From Hirudo medicinalis (taxonomy: Eukaryota; Annelida; Clitellata; Hirudinida; Hirudinidae), in contig MPNW01000112.1 of the NCBI GenBank assembly GCA_011800805.1, forward strand, positions 1-64,000: a stretch of DNA of 64,000 nt. Reading direction: 5' to 3'. Every line of letters begins with the position of its first letter. Within the stretch, counting starts at the first letter, position 1. Both the position numbers and the translations under genes were made by a program. Of this stretch, positions 1 through 11,821 are shown one piece after another. Under the pieces are notes generated by a model. The model had not been told where the DNA came from. It did not search any database and worked only from the letters and a program-made list of their open reading frames with translations.

Positions 1-251
1 ATTGACATTTTGTATTACGGCTTGTCATTTTAATCCACTTGTCCAGGGAGATCTCGGACTCTTTTGCGAACATTAAACTTTTCGGAGTGGTTTTTCGAAT
101 GATCCTTAGTGTTAATGTTTGTGTGGCCGAGAAAATAAAATTTAACAAATTAAAAATAAATAAAAAAATAAATAAATAAAAAATAATAATATCACCAAAC
201 GAACGATATTAATTGTTGCAAAGTCAGCAAGGTAGCCCTAACACTTCTCAC
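1..251. other. Non-coding flank
   Basis: AT-rich sequence with an A-rich AAATAA-type simple stretch around 150-190. If the Rho GEF model is right, this is the intron after its last visible exon. I see no coding signal. Confidence 0.4.
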
Positions 252-3200
252 CCCAAATGTGGTCCTGCTTCTTGATGCTTCTGGCTTGCATCTTCTTCAA
301 AGTCTTCTTGTCCACCGTGACACTCCAAGCCTCTGCTTCGTTGTCGTCGATGATGACGTCAGGATTCTCATCCAGGTAAACTGCATCTGGATCATCTTCC
401 AGAGTTTCAGGTGATGTCAGTGTTACGTCATCATGACTGGAAGTAAACGGACTGTTACGGTATCCATGAATTATTAAATTTCCGGTTGTCATTAATGATA
501 ATATTAAAACAGTTATAATTATAAAATAGATACTATTATTATTGTTGTTGTTATTTTTTTTTTGAGATTAAACAAATGTAATCCTTTAAGACTCAATTTT
601 TCATTCACATTTGCGATGCGAATGCTTGGAAAAGTCCATCGACGTCCAATTCCTTGTGCCTCTCCTCAGTTCGACTGTCAAGCGAATGATTTCACTTATT
701 AGTTAATAAGCAATTAACCAATAATAATAATAATATCATACTGATGATGATGATAACGATGACGATGATGATGATATCCTACTCTAGCAAACAAATGAAA
801 GAACAAGAAGAGGGATTGTTACTCAATTCCCAGTTTGCTTGCCACCCTCCTCCACTGGAAGTGACCACCCATTGAGGACTGAACGCTGTTGAAACGATTG
901 AGATGCTTGAAGTGGTGTGGTTGAACTTATGGTTGGTAATTACATCAATTACGACTTTAAATGGTAAATTATTAAGCTTATTAAATTTGTGAAATTAAAC
1001 AGTTATTAAACAGTGAAAGAGAAAGATTCCAATGGAATCAGTTATTAGGAATTCGATGGTGAAATAAAATCATTCATTTTAATTAATTCAAATTGTTCGA
1101 CTTTCGCATGTTGTTCGTGTGTCAATTAAGTTCTGAGAAAATTGATCAAAGTTCTTCACAAATGCATCTCGTTTCTCTCGAGAAATAACTTTCAATTTTT
1201 CTAGCTGACATTCATTTCATGTGTGACATGAGAATGTCAAAGATGATTTGATTAATGAAATGACTCTTCAATTCTTTGCGCTGCAATCAAACTTTGAGTC
1301 CCGATAAGAACTCTTTGATGGGAAAGATTAAAATGTTTCATAAAATGCCATCGAATTCAAACGGTTAAAAACAATTCAGCGAAATTCTAATTTTTGGATT
1401 TCACATGAGATAAAACATTGAACTCTTATTTGGCCTTTTCAGCCATTCGGGAGATTGAATTGCTGTGAAATTACAAGTGCATGGGATGCTAAAATGTGGA
1501 AGTGATTAATTGCTTCGAGTGATTTATTTTAGAAAGTGAAAAACTAAGATAAAATTACAAAGGAAATAATGAAAACCCCTCATCATTTGAAGACTGAAAA
1601 GTTTTTTCTGAACATAAACTTCTCTTCCTGAGAAATTGTATTTTTAGAATCAATTACTCGTCTCACTTGTAATGTCTGTAAGTCACAAAAGAAGAAAGGG
1701 ATCTTATATTTCTTCTTAATTATACACGCTCATTAGGCATATTTTCAGTTAATTTATTTAATTTGCAGAGTTTGTTTGTATAATTATAAAATTATAATAG
1801 CAGTTTAAATTTAGCAACAACAACCAAATTGATAAATTACTAGAAATGATAAAAATTTAATTAATTTCTACGATCAAACCTTGTTTTTGTGGCAGGAATC
1901 TGTGAATTTAAAATAAATATATGTATTTATTTTTTGATTATCCGCTTAAATTATAAGAAATACACAACAAATTATAAATTATTAAAATGCCAAATTCATT
2001 TTTAAAAAATTCACATTTGCGCGTTAGTATAATAACATAATGTAAAATAACTGTAATAAATGTTGCATGGAACACAAAATGCTGCTGACATTGATCTTGC
2101 AATCCTTGATTGATGTTCTCAGAGAACCTGCAATGGTAGGAATTTATCATTCATTTATCAACAAAATCGTTTGAGTAAATGTGCTTCCATCACAATATAA
2201 TGAAATTATTAATAATATCATTCACATCAAGATGAATATTTTTCATTATTACTATCTTTTTTATTGCACTTAAAGTATTCCGATTCCAAACTCTAAACGG
2301 CGGTGATGATGATGATGGTGATGGTGATGATTTGTGGGTTCTGCTAAGGCGACTATTAAAAGTAATTGCTTCCTCTAGTTAAATTAACTCACTCAATTAT
2401 CATGTCCACTCAATTATAAACCTTTTCACTTAATTACCCACTTAATCACTTAATTACCCACTTAATCATCATCTTCGTAAAAGAAATCACGCCCAACTTC
2501 GTCATTACCTCCTTTTTTGCATCCCTTCTTCTTCAAAGCTCAAATTTTGAGTTCATTTGAACTACTGTCTCCTAACTGTAATCTCTCATTTTTGATGCAT
2601 TAATGCTACTCACTAACGCTTGCATCTTGATGACAACGACGACAACGATGACGATGACGATGACAATGACAATGATGATGATTATGGTTTGTTCACTTCT
2701 TGATGCTTTCATTTGTCTGACATTTGTGTCGTCAAAACATTTTTGAAGATTAAAATTAAAGTCAATGAAATGTTAAAAATTACCGCTCAAAAGTTCATTT
2801 TCTGTCGGTTGCTGCTCTTCTGTGACGTCATTATTTGGATCGTAGCTGCCCTATGGAGAATTCAAACAGGTTCTCAAATATTTCAATATCTTGATTTTAA
2901 ATAATATTTCATTGATTAACTAATAAAATAAATATTATTGTAATAAAGTAATAAGATAAGTAATAAATATATTACTAATGTTTTAAAGATGTAGTGACAG
3001 TTTTACATCGAAAAATACATTAATTAAAGTTTCACTAAGATATTATTAACGCTAGCAATGTCTTTCAATTTGCAGCTGCCTCACTTAACCTTCAATACCT
3101 CGGTTTTGAATGGTTTCCAGCAACCAGCCACTCGCCCAGCAACCACCACCCATTCCATCATTCTCTGAAGAGCCGCCACTTAAGGCAGGCAACATCTCGC

Positions 3201-6200
3201 CAAAAGTGATGGAAAGCATAAAAGTTCACTCAGGAAGTTGGAGGCAGAAAAGTGTTTTTCCATGTTGAAGATTTTGCACAATTTAATATCGAGTAACTCG
3301 TTCAATGGATTTCCTTAGGCAGATTCTCTCCACTTGTCAATCCTGATATTTCCTTCTCTTATCAACCACAACCGCACCTGCCACAGCTAAACCAACCACA
3401 ACTAAACCAACCACAACTAAATCAACCACAACTAAATCAACCACAACTAAATCAACCACAGCCACATCAACCTCAACCGCAACCACATTTAGCATCGTTG
3501 CAGTATCACCGCTATCACCGCTGGGCTTGTCAAAGATAAATAAACGAGTCTGCGGAATGGGATCACCACGGAACGAAAACATGATGGTGATGATGGTGGT
3601 GATGATGGTGGTGGTGGTGATGACGATGGTGACGATGGCGGTTGAGGTGATAATGATGATGAAATCACCGAGGTGAAACGTTGGGAAGGATGAGAAAAAG
3701 CAATAATGAAGGAAATTGAAGAAAAATTGCGGCCGCATCGATGCGTCATCGTGTTGCCAAGGCAACGGTTGCTGTTGCTAAGGAGAGGAAAATGGTCGTT
3801 AAGAACAACGGACGAAGTTGACTTCTCACGAGATGATTCAAGCCCTTAATTGATTAAATTTTAAAATTTATCTTCCATTTTAAAAATTATTTGTTATTTT
3901 AATAGTAAAAATGGAGCAGGAGATATCGGGAGACTTAAACGTCTTAACAAGTTACAAAAGATGTTCAAAAGCATGACATTAATGCTTGGCAGAACGAGGC
4001 ATGAAACGAAGAATGCAAACATTTCCAAGAAGAGGATTCACGCTGACAACTTGAGAGAAGCCACAGTTGCACTTTGTGAACATTCTGACATTTGTGACAT
4101 TTATTCAACAATATTATTTATTATATAATATTATTACTGCATATTATTTATACAATATAATACCCACATATTATGCAATGGAATCATTTGAGCAATCAAA
4201 AGCCAAATAAAAACTTTAAATATGTTCAGGTACTTTTTTTTAAACATAAATTTCGTCAAAGCCAAGACATATTAGTGACTAATTTTATTTTATTTTTAAA
4301 TGATTAAATTTGAAATTGATTTCGACGATAAAATGTCCGCTTAAACTACTAATTTAAACATTTATTAAAAATTTAAAGTATAAACCTGAAAATTTTCGAA
4401 CGATTTGAGTTTCGATTGTAATCATGCTGATTGCTCGAAATGAAGCCTAAAGTTTAAAGTTTAAGTCTAAAGTTCATTGCGTTTTAAAGTTATAAGTTAC
4501 TTTAATGCTGCCTCTTCAAATAATTACTTTAAATGTCACAATTTCAAGCTCTTTATTAACGAATATTTGTTAACATAAAAAAATCAATTTCCCAGCAAAA
4601 GTTCATTGAGAAGCTTCATTCATAAAAAGCTGGAAATTCCAGCGAGATTGAGTATTTGTATTCCAGGGTGATGGATTGACAGATTGTAAAACAAATGGCG
4701 AAGGAATGAAAGCTACTGACGATGGTAAAAATCATCAACATCATTCATCAAAAGTATTATTCGCACTTCATCACCATCATCAGCAGCATCAATGAATTTC
4801 ATGTACAACGAAGACAGTTTCTCCATCAATCACCTTCTTTGACTTCATCATCATCAATATCAACGTAATTACCATTCATTCATCATCATCATTACCACCA
4901 AGATCTTTATCATTACCATAACGTATATAAAGTGTGATGCATAATTTTGGCCCAGGTTTAAGAATCACATAATTCATACAGTTATCTTTTGAATTACCAC
5001 CGAGTTTTTACCCAAATGTCGTTTAAATCATCCACAAGATCGTAATTAATTAATAAAAAATATAATTTAGCAATAAAATTTGAATATCAGTGATATTTCG
5101 CCGATAAATGCCTTTGCTGTTGTTTTTCGAGGTTTTCGCAGCTGAGCATGGGACTCTTCCTGTCCAGGAAATAATTTTTATTTCAGGGCTCACAAAAGCT
5201 GATTATTATGATTATAAGCTTATTATTTCCAGGAAGACCTCAAAAACTTACTGAATGTCAGAGACTTGAGAGACTTGATATCCTCCGCGAAGCTTCTAAG
5301 GGGTCTTGCTCAACAAAAGACTTGACAAACAAGTTAAATTTGGAAGTAAGTCGATCGACCATATTCAGGTGCCTTCTTTTCTGAAGTTTGTTAAGCGTCA
5401 GCACAAACCACTTCTAACGGAGATTCACAAGAAGATCCGGTTAAATTGGCAAAAAGAGATTGTGGAAATGAGCTAGGATTCTTATTATTTCTTATGAAAA
5501 GAAATTGAATTTAGACAGACCAGATGACTTTAAATATTATTGGCATGATGTCAGAGGGCACAAAAAAGAATTTTAAAAGGAATATCGGAGATGCTCAATG
5601 ATGGTCTGGACTGCCATTTCCTCTCGTGGTTCATCCGAACTTGTCTTCTTAGAGGAGAAGCAGAACCCATCAAAATATATTGAAACACTGAACCGTATCT
5701 GTTTCAACTATGACAAATTTAGAGATGGTGCAGTCGTTCCTCAGTAATGTCCCGCTACAATCGAAGCAATATTCCAGTGTCCTGGAACTGAAAGATGCTT
5801 TGAATAAGGCCTGGAAGGAACAGGATGAAAAGAGCTTGAAACGCTTCCTGGATTCATTAAAAAATAGACTTCAGGAGTTAATTATTAAGAAAGGAGATAA
5901 GATATATTGCAAAATATATTGTCTTAAATTAATAAATTATAATTTATGGATTTGGAAAAATATAATAAATATGGAAATGTATGCTCCATAGTCTTTCTGG
6001 TCGATATGCGTCATTTTGAGTATTTCCAGTTTTTCGTGAAAATCGCACGAAATATTCGTCTGAGTTCAATAAATTTGATAATTCTGTAAATCTAGTGCGT
6101 TTCAGTTGCAAAAAAGCTGGTCGATTCAAATCCACTAAATAAGAAGACATCATCAAAGAACCTAACCGGGCCAAAATTATGAACTTGTCAACCGCACTGT

Positions 6201-8670
6201 AATCGTCATCAGTAACACTTATATAGTTATCATTTTCATAATCGTCATAACGACCATTACCATCAGCATGAAATATTTCACCGTGTGCTACAAAACAGAG
6301 CCATAATATTTTCAAGGTGGTCCTCACAAATGAAACAAAGTAGCTGAAAACACTGCCGAAAAGTTCAGAAAAGACGGATTGAAGAACTTGTGTGAATAAT
6401 TTGTAATATCAATGAATTACATAAAGAATGTTATTATGATTTTGTTTGTCAAATAATTTTTAATTATTAATGCATCATGTATTTAATGAATTCATGAAGT
6501 TAACATTACTGCTGAAAACGGAAACATTAAGACATATTACGATATTGCAGTCGTAATGCACCTCCAGGGAGCGCCCTCGGGTAGGGGCGCTACATAAATG
6601 ATAAATCGATTAAAAAGTGCCAAAAGATTGGCTAAATACAGTTATCACAATGTTTTTAAAGCAGTCTTACTGCGAATACTTGGATGAATTCTTAAGGGAA
6701 AAATGCCTTTAAAAGAATATTTACATTTGACATTGAAGAAATAAGTTTAAAATTTGTGAAAACGTCATGAAAATAAAAAACAAAATATGCGAAAAATCCA
6801 TTCAAAAAAGTAGCACGAAGTTGATTCAACTTCTGAGGATTTTCTGCTTTTTTAAATTTTGTTTGCTGGATCTAAGTTTCGTTAATTTTTATGATAATTT
6901 TGTGATTGTGTTTCCTTGATTTCACATTTGAGATTGTCATTATAACTATTATTCTTCTTGCTGTTGGCGTTGGACTTTCAGTTTCCGTGGTTGTGATTCC
7001 AATCAGAACGTGTCAGAAAAATAATTTCCAAAATCTTCTCCGAAAGATTGGAAGGACATGCTCAAAATAATCAAATATATTCTCTATTTATTTAAATAAT
7101 TTGGTACGCATATTTGATGAATCAGAAAAGTTGTTGCAAAAGAAATGTCTTTTTTTTATTGCTGATAAACTCATTGCAACCCTACTTATTTACATAAATA
7201 TTATAAATATTTTCATAAATGTTATACATATTTTCATAAATATTATGAATATTTATAAATGTATTTTTGCAAAAATCCAGATTCAAGGGGAAGCAAAGAT
7301 GTCAACATGTTTAATAATGACATAATTTTAACAAGAGTTTTCTTACAAAAAGTATTCTTAATGATATATCAAAATGTGAATTAAATGAAGGAATTTAATG
7401 AATAAAAAAAGTTGTTTAATGATTTGATGAAATTTTTAAAAATAATCCGCATCTGAAAGTCGGTTTCCAATTGGTCATTGAGAGGAAGCCTGATGGGTGA
7501 ATTACTTTAATATCGCCACTTCGGAAAATGTTGAGTAATTTGTGCTTCAAGACTTCAACAAATTTATTTTTCAATGTTAGATCTTTCTTTAAATATCTTG
7601 CATAAATAATCTTGTCGTACAATTTCATATTTGTAACTAAATATTGTCAAAATAAAAATCCTGGAATAAAAATAACAAAATAATAATTCCAGAGGAATCT
7701 TAAATCACGTAAAACTGAACACCTTGCGTTGTTTGTGGTGTCCGAGTTTGGCAAAGACTCCACTCTTCAACTCCGTGGCCTTCAACTTTTCACCCCCCGT
7801 TGACATCCTCCGACCACCCTCATATCGTCTGCTTGGTCCATCCCGCGGTCTCCTGAATTAAGTCGTTATATTTTATTTTATTTTGAATCAATTTAGCTTT
7901 CAATTATAAGATATAATTCTTCTCAAATTTTCTCTTGAGCATCATTGGTGAGTAACTTTTCGAACAATTGTGAAAATATGTTTCGTAAGCTGCACGAATT
8001 CACTTATCCGTGATATTAACCTATCTATTCAAAATTATTTTTTAATTAATAAGCTTAATAAATAAAAAGTTTTAATAGTATTGACAATAAACAAATACAA
8101 AAATTACTTTGAGATAAATAATAACCCAACAAATATTTATCATCCTGAGAAATCCAACCTAGCGGAAAATACTATTTAAAAAACAAATGAAAGATAATAA
8201 AGTCACGTTGAGCTTTAAATCAGGGAAACTCACTTCACCGATTGTGTCTCCCCCGAAATGCCCGTGGAAGCTTAAAAGATTTTAAAGACTTTCATAAGTT
8301 AAGTTTTTAAATTCTGTTGATTTTCCATCCACCTGTGTTTCGTTCATTTAAACTTAATGTGAACAATTTATTTACAGTTAAAGAATCGTTTGATTATTTG
8401 TTATTTAAAATATACCTGAAAGCACTTAATCAATAATTGTCAACTTGTAAAGTAATCAGTTATCATGATAGCACTGCAATATACTGACTGTCTGGAGATT
8501 TATCCTTCCTCGTTGAAACTGTCAGACAGACAGAAGATTGGTTTGTTTTCGAGTTTGGCTCGAGGTTCCTCATCTCGCTCGGTGACAAACCACTTGGACA
8601 GCTGCTGACCTCATCACTCTCTTCTTCATCGGAATCGTCATCTTCGCCTTCAAGACTGCTCAGACTCTGG
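252..8670 (-). CDS. Candidate Rho GEF (Dbl/Lbc-type), partial, N-terminal exons
   Basis: Four candidate exons read on the minus strand: 8670-8485, 7852-7723, 674-609 and 436-252. Each lies between an AG acceptor and a GT donor. The first two join in phase (Gln codon split CA|G), and the last two join in phase (AT|T). The exon between 7723 and 674 is either missing or uses another acceptor near 660. The last exon reads EAWSVTVDKKTLKKM then IKKQDHIW and stops at a GTGAGA donor. That pattern (Trp-containing segment, then K-K/R-Q-D-x-I-W/Y before E-L-x-x-T-E) is what precedes the DH domain in Lbc-family Rho guanine nucleotide exchange factors. The DH-PH part would lie left of the window. Upstream exons are acidic/Ser-rich or basic (TGGEKLKATELKSGVFAKLG). 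The family call rests on one exon; the two upper exons could belong to another gene. Confidence 0.4.
675..4929. other. Gene-empty AT-rich stretch (possible Rho GEF intron)
   Basis: Only simple-sequence DNA is evident: GATGAT runs near 740-775, 2300-2330, 2640-2690 and 3580-3660, and the 15-base repeat listed separately. A stretch at about 3075-3210 is open for some 44 codons on the plus strand after a TTTGCAG acceptor-like site. It has no recognisable family and no matching exon, so I do not call it a gene. Confidence 0.4.
3366..3484. repeat. 15-base minisatellite (CAACCACAACTAAAT)n
   Basis: About five tandem 15-base copies differ by C/T at the last position, with degenerate copies on both sides. 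The unit is a multiple of three, so every frame stays open. One plus frame gives PQLNQ repeats and another TTTKS repeats. The array can therefore mimic coding sequence. Confidence 0.75.
4930..6199 (+). mobile_element. Degenerate Tc1/mariner (Tc3-like) transposon with terminal inverted repeats
   Basis: The ends match as inverted repeats. The left end reads AAGTGTGATGCATAATTTTG then GCCC, and the complement of the right end reads CAGTGCGG...TTCATAATTTTGGCCC. Both ends are flanked by TA, the target duplication of this superfamily. Inside, broken plus-strand frames from about 5230 to 5950 give transposase pieces: a helix-turn-helix region (KLTECQRLERLDILREA, VSRSTIF), the first catalytic block (LDRPDDFKYYWHD, then MMVWTAIS and SKYIETL) and the C-terminus (VLELKDALNKAWKEQDEKSL). 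The block that should hold the second and third acidic residues (QDNA... DLNPIEN) is missing between about 5690 and 5765. Frameshifts and stops make it non-autonomous. Its 1,270 bases are near the usual full length. Confidence 0.75.
6549..6594 (-). repeat. Short dispersed GC-rich repeat, copy 1
   Basis: A roughly 35-base GC-rich motif with a hairpin (AGCGCCC paired with GGGCGCT) in very AT-rich surroundings. In reverse complement it matches a second copy at about 31163-31198: TTTATRTAGCGCCC, then YTACCCKAGGGCG, then CCCTGG. It is probably an end of a SINE or MITE. Confidence 0.5.
6600..7722. other. Gene-empty AT-rich stretch
   Basis: No open frame with codon-like composition. A short AT-rich array with ATAAATATT units lies at about 7190-7260. 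It may be Rho GEF intron sequence. Confidence 0.3.
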
Positions 8671-9920
8671 CTATTACAAGTAGTTAGCAATTAATAATCA
8701 AGTAATAAAATTAATAAATAAATATAATAGGTGGAAATTTAGTGAATATTTCTATTGCGGCAAAATCATCGGAACCTTCGAAATTTCTTTTTTGTTTTAA
8801 ATTTAGAGAAGTATCTCAACTAGAAGGAGAGAAATTGGATGAAGTTGACAACAACTTTAAAGTCATTTTCGGCTCACCTATTTCAGCGGCAAAAAAACTG
8901 AGATAGTAAAGATTGGAGAGTAATGGTTTCTTTAGAAAATTGGACAAACTCGTTCATGGAAATCCGTGACAGGTATCGCACATCCGTAAAAACAAATAAA
9001 AGTAAATAAAATTTGAAAAAATCCATGTTTTAGGTGCAAAGAATTTTGACGACTTTTCCAATAATTGGTTTTCTGGCCTGCATTCTGACCGAGTGAAATA
9101 CTGATAAGGTTTGAACAAGTACGATTTTCCTGGCAACTGACATTACAAACACAACATCAAACAATCAATTATCGCAAACGAGAGAATGTTTTAGAAGGAA
9201 AATCTTTTCTTGCTTAACAATATCTTTAGACTGAGAAGGATTTGAAATATAATTTTATATTGCATTTATGAACAATCCAGGACAGACATTTTGAGTGGGC
9301 CAAAAATTATCGTATTGCAATTAAAATAAATTTGATCTTTACATTTTGTATTTGACGTCTGCAGACAAAAACCACTTTAAAAGTTGTTCTTCAGACACAA
9401 TCATTACCCGAACAACGTGAATTGCAGGAATTAATTGGTACTAATGGTTTCACAAGGATTTATTTTAAATAAAAGTGAAAAATGCAACATTTGTAATTTA
9501 TTTTATAAATTACATTTGTAATTTATAACTTTCGCAGTTCCGGGTAAAAGGTTAAAATTTCGATAAGATTCGTGATGTCATCATCACGTCATCATGTCAT
9601 CATCCTATCATCCTGCTCATTACTCCGAGAACCAAGTTAAAGCGGCAGATTAAAGAGCCACCCTTGTTGTTTCATCGTGTCATTAAGTTCCACTAAGATG
9701 ATCACAATATCACGATGATCGCTATCGTCACCAATGATGATAATCATAATATCACAATATTATGATATTAACATTGTAGAACAAAATGATCCAATAAATC
9801 AAACCGATGTCTCTCACAGTCGTTATGTGCAATCCTTAACTGACCTACATTTCTCCAAGTAACACAAAAATATTCAAAAACGGGGAAGTTACCTCAAGCG
9901 ATTCATTTTATATTTGAACG
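8671..9920. other. Gene-empty AT-rich stretch
   Basis: Nothing recognisable. Short CATCATCACGTCATCATG-type simple sequence lies around 9575-9620 and 9700-9740. Confidence 0.3.
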
Positions 9921-9923
9921 GAG

Positions 9924-10118
9924 AAATATATTTAATTATGAAATATATTGTAATTATGAAACATATTGTAATTACGAAAGATATTGTAATTATGAAACAT
10001 ATTGTAATTACGAAAGATATTGTAATTATGAAACATATTATAATTATGAAATATATTGTAATTATGAAACATATTGTAATTATGAAATACAATTTAATTA
10101 TGAAATATATTTTAACTA
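9924..10118. repeat. 18-base minisatellite (TAATTATGAAACATATTG)n
   Basis: About ten tandem copies of an 18-base unit, with a variant unit (TAATTACGAAAGATATTG) recurring at alternating positions. The unit is a multiple of three, so apparently open frames run through it on both strands. These are not genes. Confidence 0.8.
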
Positions 10119-10194
10119 GCGTTTTTAAATCGGCTTCGCCAGTGATTCATCCCGTTATTATTTACGTCCTCCAAATTTACCCAGCTACATGCCC

Positions 10195-10300
10195 TCAAAG
10201 AACTGGGCGATTAGGATGGTCCTAATTATCCTCAACGGGACTCGAACCCATGCCGAGAAGCGAAGTCTCAAACCATGCGAGAACACAATGCTGCTTGCTT
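10195..10300 (-). mobile_element. tRNA-derived SINE-like sequence (tRNA-Arg-like head)
   Basis: On the minus strand, positions 10248-10238 read GGTTCGAGTCC, an exact RNA polymerase III B-box, inside a T-arm that pairs ATGGG with CCCGT. Upstream, GAGACTTCGCTTCTC folds as an anticodon arm whose seven-base loop CTTCGCT would present TCG (arginine). The D-arm/A-box side (CATGGTTTGAGA) is degenerate and the acceptor stem does not close, so this is not a working tRNA gene. A tRNA-derived SINE or tRNA pseudogene fits best. Confidence 0.45.
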
Positions 10301-10993
10301 TCAGTAGCTCTCGAGTTTAAAGCTGGCACTCGATTTAGGAAATGGTAAAAGTTGGAAAACTTGAAAGTTTAAAACTGAAAATAGCACAATTAATCTGGGA
10401 ATGGCACATGAGAATGAGATTCACGGTTGGGAGGAGTTCTTGGGACACATAGACATACATATGTATTTTCTGTTTTAGATTATAAATGAAATACATTTTA
10501 AACGATGTGTCTGTAATGTCAGTATTTCAATGTGTTGTTCGTACATGTGTCTGCATATCTGTGATCATGATCATGCGATTCGTTCATTCAGTTTCATATT
10601 GACGACATTCAAATTTCGAATATTTCTGAGGTAGAAATAAAACCAATAAATGTGGAAAATGTAAAATATTAAAACAAAGAATTACAAATGTAAAAAAATT
10701 AATCTTGAAATAAAAGATGTATTGCTGACAAATGAGTAACTAAGTGCAGACTTTCACAAAATAATTCTTTTAGCCAATCTTCCGAAGTAATTACACCAAT
10801 TATGATCCGCTTCGAGGAATAACTCAAGAATTTTCGCTTTTTGATTTTAATTGATTTTAAAATTGTCAGATTTTTGAATCGCTGTTACTCTTCATCGAAA
10901 TGTCTTCACGTGATGTTGAGTGTGATGATGACTACGATGACTGAAACACATTATGATGGCATTGACGATGAAAACGAATTGTTTTATCATATT

Positions 10994-10995
10994 AA

Positions 10996-11053
<58 letters not shown>

Positions 11054-11055
11054 GT
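10994..11055. repeat. (ATT)n microsatellite
   Basis: A perfect ATT run of about 20 copies shortly before the assembly gap. The gap may have been caused by this repeat. Confidence 0.9.
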
Positions 11056-11068
11056 TAATCGTTGTATC

Positions 11069-11711
11069 NNNNNNNNNNNNNNNNNNNNNNNNNNNNNNNN
11101 NNNNNNNNNNNNNNNNNNNNNNNNNNNNNNNNNNNNNNNNNNNNNNNNNNNNNNNNNNNNNNNNNNNNNNNNNNNNNNNNNNNNNNNNNNNNNNNNNNNN
11201 NNNNNNNNNNNNNNNNNNNNNNNNNNNNNNNNNNNNNNNNNNNNNNNNNNNNNNNNNNNNNNNNNNNNNNNNNNNNNNNNNNNNNNNNNNNNNNNNNNNN
11301 NNNNNNNNNNNNNNNNNNNNNNNNNNNNNNNNNNNNNNNNNNNNNNNNNNNNNNNNNNNNNNNNNNNNNNNNNNNNNNNNNNNNNNNNNNNNNNNNNNNN
11401 NNNNNNNNNNNNNNNNNNNNNNNNNNNNNNNNNNNNNNNNNNNNNNNNNNNNNNNNNNNNNNNNNNNNNNNNNNNNNNNNNNNNNNNNNNNNNNNNNNNN
11501 NNNNNNNNNNNNNNNNNNNNNNNNNNNNNNNNNNNNNNNNNNNNNNNNNNNNNNNNNNNNNNNNNNNNNNNNNNNNNNNNNNNNNNNNNNNNNNNNNNNN
11601 NNNNNNNNNNNNNNNNNNNNNNNNNNNNNNNNNNNNNNNNNNNNNNNNNNNNNNNNNNNNNNNNNNNNNNNNNNNNNNNNNNNNNNNNNNNNNNNNNNNN
11701 NNNNNNNNNNN
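11069..11711. other. Assembly gap (643 N)
   Basis: A run of N. Open frames that span it are meaningless. Confidence 0.99.
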
Positions 11712-11821
11712 CAGCAGGATTATTGCGTAAGCGTGGTATTTACAGTTAATACCACTCAGTTGATAACTGAATATTTGCTGGAACATCCCAACAATAAACT
11801 CGGCATAAATTAAGCCCCGTC

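Noticed and set aside
3489..3765. Ser/Pro- and Val-rich minus-strand frames
   Set aside because: They derive from the GGTGAT-type simple sequence and the 15-base minisatellite.
5944..6327. 127-codon minus-strand frame
   Set aside because: It overlaps the 3' end of the Tc3-like transposon and has no family resemblance.
9889..10225. Repetitive membrane-like peptide frames on both strands
   Set aside because: The 18-base repeat is a multiple of three and stays open by construction.
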